A DNA stretch of 64,000 bases from Symbiodinium natans (GCA_905221605.1 CAJNDS010000164.1:62001-126000); one strand, 5' to 3'; positions 44,701 through 52,975 are shown, counted from the first letter of the stretch. Notes: generated by a model not told the origin, from the sequence alone. Made by a program: numbers and translations.

Positions 44701-47665
44701 GTTTGTGGAACAAATTCCTCTCCGAAGTAGCAAATCGCAGCACCGTGTCCCTAAGACTTTGTTGGAAAAACCTTGCCAGATGAATCGCGAGCAACCTTGA
44801 AATCTTCCCGTTCCAAATCCCAAATGGCAAGCACTGGGCCCATCTAGACTTGGAACAAGTTCCTTTTCCAAATAGCAAAATCGCAAGCACGTTGCCCCTT
44901 GGGTTTTGGAACAACTTCGTTTCCCAGATAGCAAATCGCAAGCACCTCGCCCCCTTGAATTTTGAAAACGAGCCCTTCCCAAATCCCAAATCGCGAGCAC
45001 CCTATCCCTGGGGTTTTTGGAAACTACCCCCTTCCCGAATCCCCAATAGCAAAACCCTAAACGCTCAACCCTAAACCCTAAACCCCAAGCCCTAAACCCT
45101 AAGCCCTAAAGCCCTAAAGCCCTAAGCCCTAAACCCTAAACCCTAAACCCTAAACCCTAAACCCTAAACCCTAAACCCTAAACCCAACTGAAGGCATACT
45201 TTCCTACATCGCAGCGCTCTTCGGGCCGGGACCTGAGAGCAGCCAACTTGTCCCCCTACTTGGTAAGTAGGCACCAGGTGGGGTTTAGGGTTTAGGGTCT
45301 AGGGTCTAGGGTCTAGTGTTTAGGGTTTAGGGTTTAGGGTTTAGGGTTTAGGGTCTTACTTAGTGACCCCCCCCCCCTCCCGCTCGAGAACCTGAGCCTC
45401 TAAAGACCCCGAAGAGCCCTAGAATCCCTTCAAAGCCCTAAACCCTAAACCCCAAACCCTAAACCCTAAACCCTAAACCCCAGAGAAGCTGAGGATGGAC
45501 ATGATTACCTACGACCTGGCGCTGCCTCCGGACCACCCCTACAACATCGCGGCCTGGAGCTCGGGCTTTTGGGGGCGTTTTCGGGTTTAGGGTTTAGGGT
45601 TTAGGGTTTAGGGTTTAGGGTTTAGGGTTTAGGGTTTAGGGTTTAGGGTTTAGGGTTTAGGGTTTAGGGTTTAGGGGCTACTTTTTTCAGGGCTTCACAC
45701 AGTATTTTTTCCTTCCTAGGTTGAGGAGGATCTTGTTTAGGACCATTTTTTCAGAGGGGTTTAAGGACCATCCTGGCTTGTGGCCCCTCAGGTGCTTGAG
45801 AACTTCGGCGCTCTGGATGATGCCATGTTTACGCTCATGCAGCTCTTTACCTTCGACAGCCGCCTGCCTCTTCTGGCTTGGGGCTGGGGCGTCGATTGAT
45901 TCTGGTGAGGTATCCTCAACTGCTCAGACGTGTGATACTTGTCAATCCTATAGCTTGAGATCGCCCATGGCTCATCTGATCTGTTTCGCCCTCCAATGAA
46001 ATGGGCTTGGGATTTTGCTTCGGCTTCAGACAAGTGGGGGTGGGGGGGGGGGGGGGGGGGGGGGGGGGTGGAGTGAAACAGCCACTTGAAGCAGTGATGC
46101 CCTTCTTCCCTTGCTTCAGGGTCGAGGTTCCCTTCTAAACCCCCTTAAAAGAGAAGCCCAGGTCCCCCTAAACCCTAGCCGTAAACCCTAAACCCTAAAC
46201 CCTAAACCCTAAACCCTAAACCCTAAACCCTATGGAAACGCATAGAAGTCTGAGCCATCTCCAGCAAAGCACGATGCTGCAGGCATAGCCAGCATCTACC
46301 GGCCCCTGATCCGGCAACGCCCTTTGCTCTTCTTCTACTTCATGACAGCTCCCAGGCTGACACAGGCTTTCAAACCCTAAACCCTAAACCCTAAACCCTT
46401 CTACTTCATGACTGCTCCCAGGCTGACACAGGCCTTGAGGATCTTTGGGAGCTTGCTCCTTCAACAAAAAGCCCGAAGAAAAGCTGCAAGAGTTCCGGTG
46501 GTTTTTGCCCTAAACCCTAAACCCTAAACCCTAAACCCTAAACCTTAAACCCTAAACCCTAAACCCTAAACCGAGCTGGATGTCCAAGAAACTCCACTGG
46601 TGCGTAGCTCAGCTGTCCGAGGTTCTGCTGGTTCTGTCCATTGCCCTGATGAACCTCGTGACAGCCATCATGGCGCCTCGCATCAGATCTCTGTGGTGCT
46701 TTACTGTAACTTTAGATCCTTAGCCTTTTTGGGTTTATTGTGAACCCTGAAGCCTAAACCCCAAACCCCAAACCCTAAACCCCAAACCCTAAACCCTAAA
46801 CCCTGGCAAGAGATGACTTGGCGCAGGGCCGAATGCCGTGGCATGAGACCCTCTGACGCTCAGGTCGAGGGGGCGCTGACCATTGCCGAGGAGGACAAGG
46901 AAGTCCGGAAGACTTATGAGCAGGCCGGGATCGCACGCAGCTACTGCAGAGGCTTGTGGGGTTGATGGTGTCAAACAAGAGGGCATCTGCGACAGCAGGA
47001 CAAGCAGCCCAGAGGGCCCAATGCCCCTTGACTAAGCAACAGGGCCCAAGTCAGGGGATCCCTTAACTGAACTCAGTTCCAAGAGTTCCCTGAGCCCCAA
47101 CCTAGGGTGGTTGCGGTTTGGCTTTAGGGTCTATTAATATAAATATATATATATATACATATATGTAACAAAGATAAGCAATTAACAATAATCATAATAA
47201 TATTAATAACAAAACCAATAATAATAATCATAATCATAATAATAATAATTACAATGATGATAATAACAATATTGATGATTTTACTAGTAATTATCATAGT
47301 AGCCATAATATTAATAATAATAGTAATAATAATAACAATAATCATAGTAATAATGATAGTCCTAATAATAGTAGTAATAATAATAATCCCATATAATATA
47401 TAACAATATAATATAATATAATATAATATGATATGATCTAGTTTAATTCAATATCATATAGCATAAAATACAATATAGTATAATTTATAATATCATAAAA
47501 ATATACCAAAAATATAGTGTAGAGCGTTTAAACCCAGAACCCCAACGCAGCTGAGAAGCCCCAGAGCGCAGGCCCGCAAGAAGCGGCAGATGGCCTTCCC
47601 GCCAAGAGTTGCGGGCAGAAGGAGGGTTGAGGGTTTAGGGTTTAGGGTTTTGGGTGGGAGGGGGG

Positions 47666-47722
<57 letters not shown>

Positions 47723-50700
47723 GGTTCAAGGCAGGTATTTAACACGGTTCCTAGAACCCAGCCCTGAGTCGAAGCAACTCGGCCCACAAAACATCCCTTT
47801 AGCGGTCGAGGGTTGAGGGTTTAGGGTGGCAGAGAACTGCTTTCATTCATTGGAGAACCCATCGGGTTTGTTTAGGGCTTTGGGGTTTTAAGGTAGTTTA
47901 GGGTTTAGGGTTTAGGGTCTAGGGTTTAGGGTTTAGGGTTTAGGGTTTAGGGTTGAGGGTTGAGGGTTGAGGGTTTAGGGTTTAGGGTTTAGGGTTTAGG
48001 GCCCTCAGCTCTCCCATCCCATGATTTGAATGGGAGCCAGGCTCAGCTGCGGCTGATGTTCGAGGAGCCACTCAGACGGGAGGAATTGGGCTTACTTGGA
48101 GGTTCATGGGACTTAATAACCACTTATAACTGTACTTATAACCCGACTTATAATACCCCTAAAGGGCCTTATAGGGGTTAGCCCTATTATAAGTAGGGTT
48201 ATAAGCTCAGTTATAAGTGGTTATTAAGTCCCATGAACCTCCAAGTAGGGTTTGGGGGATTAGGATTTTCAGGCTTGAGGGTTGAGGGTTGAAGATTTAT
48301 AGGATTGCCGGGACTAGGAGCCTCTCGTCATTCCGGCTCCAGCAGCTGCAGTGCACTTGAAGCCCTTAATTAAGGAATCTTCCTCAAAGTATAAGAGTTT
48401 TCCTTATGGTTTAAGGAATCTTCCTTGCTGAATTAAGGAGTATTGGAGTCTCTGGGTAGCTTTTGTAGCTTTTCGGTTGGTCCTATAAGCGTAGAGTATG
48501 TTTGGGGTACAACTAGGCTACGAAATTCCATTCGCACCCTACGCCCGACAAAACCCCATGAACCTCACCATCCCAAAAACCGCATAACCCCCTTAGAGTT
48601 TCGGGTTTAGGGTTTAGGGTTCAAAGGGTTTAGGCTTCAGGGTTTCGGGTTTAGGGTTTAGGCGCGCCATAAACCTTTCAAACCCTACAAAGCCCGCACA
48701 TCCCCATAAGCCCCCCCCTTAAAAAAGTCCGACGACCCCTAAGTCTGTGGATAGCTCTCTAAGTTAGGGTCCCTTTCTGGGATCCCACCTTTGAATGGGT
48801 ACCCACAAAGGGACCCCCAATTAAGGAAACTACCCATGTCTCTAAGCCTTAAACCCTAAACCCTGAACCCTCAACCCTAAACGCTAAACCCACAACCCTA
48901 AACCCTAAACCCTAAGCCAAGGCTGGACGAAGACGGCTCCGGCGAGGTAACCCTCGACGAGATCATGGCCGCACCGGAGGCGGGGGTTTAGGGTGTAGGG
49001 TTTAGGGTTTAGGATTTATACTAGGATATAGGGTTTAGGGTTTAGGGTTCAGGGTTTAGGGTTTAGGGTTTAGGGTTTAGGGTCTAGGGTCTAGGGGGAC
49101 TGAGCAGGGCTTGGTCAACTCTGCTTTGCAGGGCTTAGGGTTTTTGTTGGGTCTTAGAGGGTTTTGTGAATGGTTTATAGGGTTTAGGGGGTTTCGGGTT
49201 TATAGAAATTACAGGGTCCACAGGGCCTATAGTCTATAGGGTTTATAGGCTCTGTAGGGTCTGTAGGGTTTGTAGGGTTGAGGAAATTCACAGTCCTTAG
49301 CCCTCGGGGTCCTACACATCAGGGCTCTGGGGGCCTTGGGATTCCTCAGTGCCCTTTCCCACGTTTCGTGCTTGCTCAGGGCCAGGTTTTCTCGTAAACC
49401 CCTCCACAAAAAGAGCGAGCACCGAGGGTTTCCTCGGTGACGTGCGGAACCGAGTCAGATCATGCCCTGACATGAAGAGCTTAGGGTTTGGGGTGTAGGG
49501 TTTAGGGAGTACTTGGTTCAGGAATGCTGCTGGTTTCAAGCAGCCACATAGGTGTTGGGCTCAACCAGGCATGAGCCCTAAAACCTTGAACCCTTACTTG
49601 GAGGTTCCTGCTTAGTTATGAGCAAGGGCCATCCTATGGTATCTTTTCTTCGCACCCTATTCAGGGCACTTATGTAACCCTATTTCGGGCACTTATAACC
49701 CTACTTCTAAGCTACAAGTACCCATGAAGCTCCAAGCAAGCCGCTGCTGAAAGCTGAGGATGTCAAGCAGAGCCTCTTCGAAATCGCGGGAACTGAGGAC
49801 ATCCAGACTCTCTTCGTGCCTCGGCCCGAATCTGGGGGAGTGTTTAGGGCTTATTATTGGGGCTGCAGGGGCCCTCATTTCAACGAAGTGCCTAGACCCT
49901 TCCCAAACCCAAAACCCTAAGCCCTAAGCCCTAAACCCTAAACCCTAAACCCAAACCTCTGCGAGCTCCTGTTGAGTTCAGGCCTTTTTTCCCAGCTTAT
50001 CAGGCTGTAGGTCAGGAATCCGAGGCCCCCCCCAACAGCTGCCCCCCCTTCAAAGCCAGGGGTTTATAGAAATAGAATCTGTGTACGGTTCATGTCCGGA
50101 GTTTTGGGCGAAAGTTTTGCGCAGGTTGCTTCAGGGTTAGGGTTTAGGTTCGGGCCTAGGGTTTAGGGTGGTGAAGCTGAGACCCCAGAGGCACCGCGTT
50201 TTTCGAGTCGTTCTTGTTCTGCTTGGGAGAAGGGGAGGGGGGGGGGGGGGGGGCTGAAGCAAAATCTAGACGTGCTGAGTACTTGCTTTTGGGGGAATTT
50301 AGGGTTTAGGTTCGGATAATCACCCTTATACTAACAGTCCTTAATTGGGATTGCAGTGCCCCCGAGTATAGTCCCTATTGAGTACTGTTAGTGTAAGGGG
50401 GAGCATCCCAAGGCTTAGGGCTTGAGATGTTTTCATGCTGGGTGTGAGGGAGGGCAGGCCTTCGTAGCCGAAAGTTCAGGAGATGCTCGACTTTGACGGC
50501 GGGGGATCTCTGGAGACGGACGAGTTCTGTCAAGGACAAGCTGCCACAAAGGGTTAGCAAAAGTTTACGGGCGTAGGGTTTAGGATTATAGGGGCTTTGG
50601 GCTGTTTAGTTTAGGGCAAGCTGCCCAGTATCCTGCGAGGATGTGGAAAGTAGAATCCCCAATTCGAAGGCTTTCAACCCCAAACCTAAAACCCTAAACC

Positions 50701-51927
50701 CTAAACGCTAAACCCTAAACCATCACACGGGTTCACCCCTAAACACGGCCACCCGACACTTGAAGCCCACAGATCCCCAAACTAGGGCTTATAGGGAGAA
50801 GCCCAAATCCTCTTAACATGAAAGAAAGTACCTTAAAACTATGTACTTATAGTCCCCTTACATGGACTGAGAGGGGTGATCCCAATCATAAGTAGGGTTA
50901 TAGGCCCAGTTATACGTAGTTTCTAAGTCCCATGAACCTCCAAGTAGGGATGCTTAGTCTGATGAAAGCTCTATTCTTTACTTCAGGGTACAGAAACCCT
51001 CGGTAGCCCAGCGGTGCCCTGTTGCCCTTCTGGGCAACAGAGCATCCTTATTGCAATGTGGTTACTGGGCTACCAAGTACATCCTCAAGCGCACAGAAAA
51101 CCCTTTAGGCAAGGAGGGCACCTCAAAAAGTCAGAAGAAGGAGCCCTATCTAGTTTAAGGTGCATTCCTTGCTCAAGGGGTAGGGTTTAGGGTTTAGGGT
51201 TTAGGGTTTAGGGTTTAGGGTTTAGGGTTTAGGGTTTAGGGTTTAGGGTTTAGGGTTTAGGGTTTAGGGCTCGGTGGGTACTAGCAGAAAGTCTGAGAAA
51301 CGGCTACTTTTCGATGAGGATGACCCTCAACCCAAAACCCTAAACCCTACAGGGTATTAGATGATGCTCAACCCTAAATCCTAAACTCATGACCTAAACC
51401 CTGATTGGTCTTAGTACTAGATGATGTGCTTCCCTAAAACAAACCCCAAACCCTAAAGGGTTTTTAGGGTTTTAAGGGTTTAGGGTGTAGGGTTTAGGGT
51501 TTAGGGTTTACGGTTTAGGGTTATGTCTGGGTAGGCCCATGGCATAATTCAATGTCCCTAAATGAGAGAAAGAAAGGCCCAAGACCCTAACGCCCTAAGC
51601 CTAAACCCCTGACATTTCTGAATTTCCTGAGACGCTAAACCCCAAACCCGAAACCCCAAACCCTAAACCCGAAACCCCAAACCCCAAAACCCAAACCCCA
51701 AACCCTAAACCCTAAACCCTAAACCCTAAACCCTAAACCCTACACCCTACACCCTACACCCTACACCCTACACCCTAAACCCTAAACCCTAAACCCTAAA
51801 CCCTACACCCTACACCCTACACCCTAGCCCTAAACTTTCGAAGCCAGGAGTCTTCAAGGCGAGTAGCTCCTCGAAGCCACTGGAGCTGGATCGCCTGATG
51901 AAGCAATGCCGTGCCTTGGAGAAGTGA
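35677..51927 (+). CDS. Single-domain voltage-gated cation channel with EF-hands (gene-level entry)
   Basis: A plasma- or organelle-membrane cation channel of the four-fold (one repeat per subunit) type. Exons join in frame to give a cytosolic N-terminus, S1 (FDSLIGIVILLNGMTIG), S2 (CYGIYIAELLLRFLAF), S3 (KFDLFLVATATVDLVL), S4 with arginines every third residue (SRLVRLLRLARLVRL), S5 (NTLFWTFLLI), a pore loop (FTLMQLFTFDS), S6 (VLSIALMNLVTAIM), a charged linker, two EF-hands (LDEDGSGEVTLDE, LDFDGGGSLETDE) and the tail SKPLELDRLMKQC with stop TGA at 51925-51927. This suggests voltage gating with Ca2+ feedback. The TFD pore sequence resembles neither a K+ filter nor a clear Ca2+ or Na+ filter, so ion selectivity is open. 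The start codon is not established. Confidence 0.95.
35738..35902. mobile_element. Family D element, compound
   Basis: Two successive AAACCACATA..GGAA..CTATCAT arms, so a duplicated or nested copy. It lies in the intron just after the first channel exon. Confidence 0.65.
36298..36451. mobile_element. Family D element with partly duplicated right end
   Basis: A full copy (36298-36409) is followed by a second right end of about 42 bases, ACGTATTTTCCTTGTATG to GGGCTCTCTGGG. Confidence 0.72.
36455..36785. repeat. Degenerate TTTTGGGG / GGGTTTCGGGG tract
   Basis: About 330 bases of G/T-rich units in a channel intron. Open frames here are rich in Gly, Phe and Trp and are repeat artefacts. Confidence 0.85.
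37260..37305 (+). CDS. Channel exon, N-terminal cytosolic
   Basis: PLEFTSRTTLVPKQL, with a GC donor. It joins the exons before and after in phase. No motif of its own. Confidence 0.6.
37379..37493. mobile_element. Dispersed palindromic element, family C
   Basis: Left end ACTTAGAGGTGCATGGC, right end TACCCTTGAACCTCCAAGT. Confidence 0.72.
37789..37841 (+). CDS. Channel exon before S1
   Basis: AAHLRRTLSQSFDPDQL, with a GA donor that splits a Leu codon completed by the next exon. Basic pre-S1 helix. Confidence 0.7.
38251..38297 (+). CDS. Channel exon: start of S1
   Basis: LSCWRKPFFAIVRWP. The FF.IV.WP.FD pattern is the usual lead-in to S1. The donor is GT (CAG|GTCACG). Confidence 0.88.
38499..38600. 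repeat. Interstitial TTTAGGG array
   Basis: About 14 perfect units within the short intron (38298-38641) that splits S1. A CCCTAAA array (38330-38391) lies in the same intron in the opposite orientation. Confidence 0.97.
38642..38692 (+). CDS. Channel exon: S1
   Basis: FDSLIGIVILLNGMTI, a hydrophobic S1 helix with the LLN motif. The donor is GC. Confidence 0.93.
39022..39113 (+). CDS. Channel exon: S1-S2 linker, Cys-rich
   Basis: FDTQAKAQIPIGCDENCNDC followed by PNPGTAPPAL. Three closely spaced cysteines probably form disulphides on the extracellular or lumenal side. The donor is GT. Confidence 0.88.
39320..39481. mobile_element. Family F element split by a telomeric tract
   Basis: The family F right end GGGTTACTCTTGGGCCTAG (39409-39427) is followed by CCCTAAA units and then a second right end GGTTACTTTTGGGTC (39467-39481). 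The telomeric tract is thus flanked by a duplication of about 15-19 bases. Confidence 0.78.
40622..40679 (+). CDS. Channel exon: S2
   Basis: DNICYGIYIAELLLRFLAF. The acidic E with R/K after it is the S2 charge-pair pattern. The donor is GA (TTTG|GACCCC), in exact phase with the next exon. Confidence 0.94.
41105..41232. repeat. CCCCAAA / CCCTAAA mixed array
   Basis: Blocks of CCCCAAA (41108-41125, 41153-41208) alternate with blocks of CCCTAAA. The array ends about 25 bases before the S3 exon. Confidence 0.95.
41258..41355 (+). CDS. Channel exon: S3
   Basis: AIKSHWVKFDLFLVATATVD followed by LVLKTTPCTQLF. The W..FD...V motif is typical of S3. The 3' edge at a GA donor is tentative. Confidence 0.88.
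41377..41610. repeat. TTTAGGG array passing into GGGCTTA / GGGCTGA
   Basis: About 12 TTTAGGG units (41377-41462), then variant units GGGCTTA and GGGCTGA to 41610, within the intron between S3 and S4. Confidence 0.95.
41624..41765. mobile_element. Dispersed element, family G
   Basis: It carries CACTACTCCC twice, CTAAGCCTCCCTGAGCTTCCC and CCCATGAACCC, in reverse orientation to the copy at 29705. Confidence 0.6.
42152..42163 (+). CDS. Possible micro-exon before S4
   Basis: VMPL (12 bases) between CAG and a GA donor would link the S3 and S4 exons in phase. Too short to be sure. Confidence 0.3.
42711..42777 (+). CDS. Channel exon: S4 voltage sensor
   Basis: AFELRIILPSRLVRLLRLAR plus L-A. Arginines at every third position define the voltage sensor. 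With the GC donor and next exon it continues RLARLVRLVV. Confidence 0.93.
43197..43263. repeat. CCCTAAA array
   Basis: About nine units. An opposite TTTAGGG/TTCAGGG array follows at 43340-43465. Confidence 0.95.
43340..43465. repeat. TTTAGGG array with a TTCAGGG block
   Basis: Seven TTTAGGG units, then about six TTCAGGG units, then TTTAGGG again. Confidence 0.95.
43572..43710. repeat. Tandem repeat of about 26 bases
   Basis: Units of TGGAGTGCCCAACCCCAGAG plus TGTCCC, five to six imperfect copies. Open frames on both strands across it are repeat artefacts. Confidence 0.9.
43818..43882 (+). CDS. Channel exon: S4-S5 linker
   Basis: LVRLVVQFQTLWKLVSGLMS plus Cys. The amphipathic linker and start of S5. 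The donor is GT (GTCCGG). Confidence 0.92.
44435..44468 (+). CDS. Channel exon: S5
   Basis: ANTLFWTFLLI, with a GC donor inside a Ser codon. Confidence 0.9.
44528..45060. repeat. Degenerate tandem repeat of about 55-60 bases
   Basis: Nine or so units containing CCAAATCCCAAATCGCAAGC and a GTCCCTTGAA..TTTGGAA segment, inside the intron that splits S5. Long minus-strand frames (such as 44513-44989) come from the repeat. Confidence 0.9.
45194..45224 (+). CDS. Channel exon: end of S5
   Basis: ILSYIAALF, in phase with LLI-S before it. The donor is GC. Confidence 0.85.
45494..45551 (+). CDS. Channel exon: pore turret
   Basis: MDMITYDLALPPDHPYNIA. Its phase fits both neighbours and its position is the extracellular loop before the pore helix. 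The donor is GC. Confidence 0.75.
45585..45675. repeat. Interstitial TTTAGGG array
   Basis: About 13 perfect units in a 240-base intron. The array makes up over a third of it. Confidence 0.97.
45792..45858 (+). CDS. Channel exon: pore helix and filter
   Basis: VLENFGALDDAMF then TLMQLFTFD. F...F..LF...T.D is the pore-loop pattern of Ca/Na-type channels. The filter position reads T-F-D-S rather than a classic E or T-x-E-S-W. The donor is GC. Confidence 0.93.
46036..46070. repeat. Poly-G run
   Basis: Over 30 G with two T interruptions, in the intron after the pore exon. Confidence 0.93.
46283..46347 (+). CDS. Channel exon: post-pore helix and start of S6
   Basis: ASIYRPLIRQRPLLFFYFM. It follows the pore exon in phase. 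Its end lies inside the duplicated flank of a telomeric tract. Confidence 0.88.
46333..46436. repeat. CCCTAAA tract flanked by a 38-base duplication of an exon edge
   Basis: TTCTACTTCATGACAGCTCC.. (46333-46370) is repeated with 3 mismatches at 46399-46436, on the far side of four CCCTAAA units. The left copy contains the last 15 bases of the S6-start exon and its GC donor, so the right copy is a pseudo-exon edge. Confidence 0.92.
46622..46672 (+). CDS. Channel exon: S6
   Basis: VLLVLSIALMNLVTAIM. The N-L-V-T-A motif is the inner-gate end of S6 in Ca/Na-type channels. The donor is GC (GCGCCT). Confidence 0.95.
46693..46740. mobile_element. Family A element, truncated
   Basis: It matches the first 48 bases and then breaks into CCCTAAA-like DNA. 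It sits 20 bases inside the intron after S6. Confidence 0.75.
46864..46923 (+). CDS. Channel exon: post-S6 linker
   Basis: VEGALTIAEEDKEVRKTYEQ. The V-E-G-A-L plus charged helix follows S6 in related protist channels. The donor is GC. Confidence 0.92.
47135..47515. repeat. AT-rich ATA/AAT microsatellite region
   Basis: About 380 bases of ATA, AAT and ATAAT repeats in the intron after the linker exon. Minus-strand isoleucine-rich frames are artefacts. Confidence 0.93.
47572..47592 (+). CDS. Channel micro-exon: ARKKRQM
   Basis: 21 bases between CAG and a GC donor. It gives a basic patch before the first EF-hand and keeps phase 0 on both sides. Confidence 0.7.
47659..47721. repeat. Poly-G run of over 50 bases
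   Basis: Almost pure G with two A near the start. Confidence 0.95.
48041..48066 (+). CDS. Channel exon: helix entering EF-hand 1
   Basis: AQLRLMFE plus two bases of Glu. Joined to the next exon it reads MFEELDEDGSG, the standard E-helix lead. Confidence 0.9.
48093..48247. mobile_element. Family C element, longest and best palindrome
   Basis: TACTTGGAGGTTCATGGG at the left and its exact complement at the right. The inner arms ACTTAATAACCACTTATAAC and GTTATAAGTGGTTATTAAGT are also complementary. Nearly the whole 155 bases can fold into one hairpin. Confidence 0.92.
48363..48456. mobile_element. Dispersed palindromic element, family D
   Basis: CCCTTAATTAAGGAATCTTCC to TTAAGGAGTATTGGAGTCTCTGGG. 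The outer GAGAGCCCAA arm is decayed on the left. Confidence 0.68.
48922..48979 (+). CDS. Channel exon: EF-hand 1
   Basis: LDEDGSGEVTLDEIMAAPE. The Ca2+ loop D-E-D-G-S-G-E-V-T-L-D-E has acidic or polar residues at positions 1, 3, 5 and 12, so it probably binds Ca2+. The donor is GC. Confidence 0.95.
49589..49737. mobile_element. Dispersed palindromic element, family C
   Basis: Left end TTACTTGGAGGTTCCTG, right end TACCCATGAAGCTCCAAG, ending directly at the acceptor of the next exon (CAAG|CCG). The splice acceptor may have been provided by the element's end. Confidence 0.72.
49741..49815 (+). CDS. Channel exon: between the EF-hands
   Basis: PLLKAEDVKQSLFEIAGT then EDIQTLF. The helix linker between paired EF-hands. 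The donor is GT (GTGCCT). Confidence 0.9.
50314..50411. mobile_element. Dispersed palindromic element, family B
   Basis: Arms ACTAACAGTCCTTAATTGGG and CCTATTGAGTACTGTTAGTG. Right end GGGGGAGCATCCCA intact, left end changed to GGATAATCACCC. Confidence 0.75.
50480..50534 (+). CDS. Channel exon: EF-hand 2
   Basis: EMLDFDGGGSLETDEFCQ. Loop D-F-D-G-G-G-S-L-E-T-D-E with the canonical Glu at position 12. The donor is GA (GACAAG), completed by GA at the start of the last exon. Confidence 0.95.
51004..51081. mobile_element. Dispersed element, family E
   Basis: GCCCAGCGGTGCCCTGTTGCC to ATGTGGTTACTGGGCTACCA, in the last channel intron. Confidence 0.6.
51179..51268. repeat. Interstitial TTTAGGG array
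   Basis: About 12 perfect units in the last channel intron. Confidence 0.97.
51637..51830. repeat. Array of CCCCAAA, CCCTAAA and CCCTACA blocks
   Basis: CCCCAAA/CCCGAAA units, then CCCTAAA, five CCCTACA, five CCCTAAA, and three CCCTACA. It ends about 17 bases before the terminal channel exon. Confidence 0.95.
51848..51927 (+). CDS. Channel terminal exon with stop
   Basis: GVFKASSSKPLELDR, then LMKQCRALEK and TGA. The E-F-C-Q-G-V-F-K...L..LMKQC ending agrees with EF-hand tails of dinoflagellate channels as I know them. No intron signal is needed after it. Confidence 0.92.
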
Positions 51928-51947
51928 AGTCTGTTCAGCGCGTTTGG

Positions 51948-52074
51948 GTTTAGGGTTTAGGGTTTTAGGGTTTAGGGTTTAGGGTTTAGGGTGTAGAGTT
52001 TAGGGTTTAGGGTTTAGGGTTTAGGGTTTAGGGTTTAGGGTTTAGGGTTTAGGGTTTAGGGTTTAGGGTTTAGG
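51948..52074. repeat. Interstitial TTTAGGG array
   Basis: About 17 units with one TTTTAGGG and one GTGTAGAG variant. Confidence 0.97.
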
Positions 52075-52944
52075 GCTTCTCCAGTTCTTAGGGAGTTGCG
52101 GAATGAAAGACTTTAGGGTTTAGGGGTTGAGGGTTTATGTGCGAGGCATTTCGCAGCTCTTCGTAGGGAATCTGGGAGTTTGCTGGCTTGCAGTTGCAGT
52201 CCCCAACAGAGACGCTTCGCGTGCTTTATATGGGCAACCGAGTTCCCGAATCACCTACTACGAGTTATCCACATTTTAATCGAGGGGTTGGTGCGTGCTT
52301 AGAGGGGTTTTGTTTGTTTCGGAGTTGGGCACATGTTACCTGGTGAAGTCAATGATGGTGATGATGATGAGGAGGAGGAGGAAGAGGGATGATGATGGTG
52401 GTGGTGGTGATGATGTCCACGGGCGCAAAGCCTCGATGTCAACTTAGGGTTTAGGGTTTAGGGTTTAGGGTTTCGGGTTTAGGGTTTAGGGTTGAGGTTT
52501 CTTGCCCTCTTCCGGTAGCTTCTTCACAGTAGCGTGTGAGCCCGTCTTTGATCGCGCAGCCAAGCATGCTAGCTCCAAATTTTGGAGGGTCCATTACCTA
52601 GAGAGCCCCAAAACCCTAAACCCTAAACCCTCGGCCCTCTTCAAGGAGTACACCTCCGGCGCCCTCTTCAGTGCAAGTGGGTATTTCCCCAAATAGGTGT
52701 ACCCTCAATACAGCCCCAAATAGAAGAGTTCTTATTACAAAACCCCGCCCCAGAAGGGTACCCCTATTTTCGGAAACCCCCAAGTAAACCCCAAACCCTT
52801 AACCCTTACACCAGTAGTAGGGGGAGGGGACTTCTTGGCCCAGGAGACATTCTCATGAACAGTCGGAAGGCGCAGCATGGGATCTAGCGTGTTTAGGGTT
52901 TTTAGGGATTCAGGGTGTTTAGGGTTTTTATTTTTTTTCCTTTT

Positions 52945-52975
<31 letters not shown>

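Noticed and set aside
44513-45000. Minus-strand frames of 132-158 codons
   Set aside because: They follow the 55-60 base tandem repeat and show repeating peptide blocks with no independent support.
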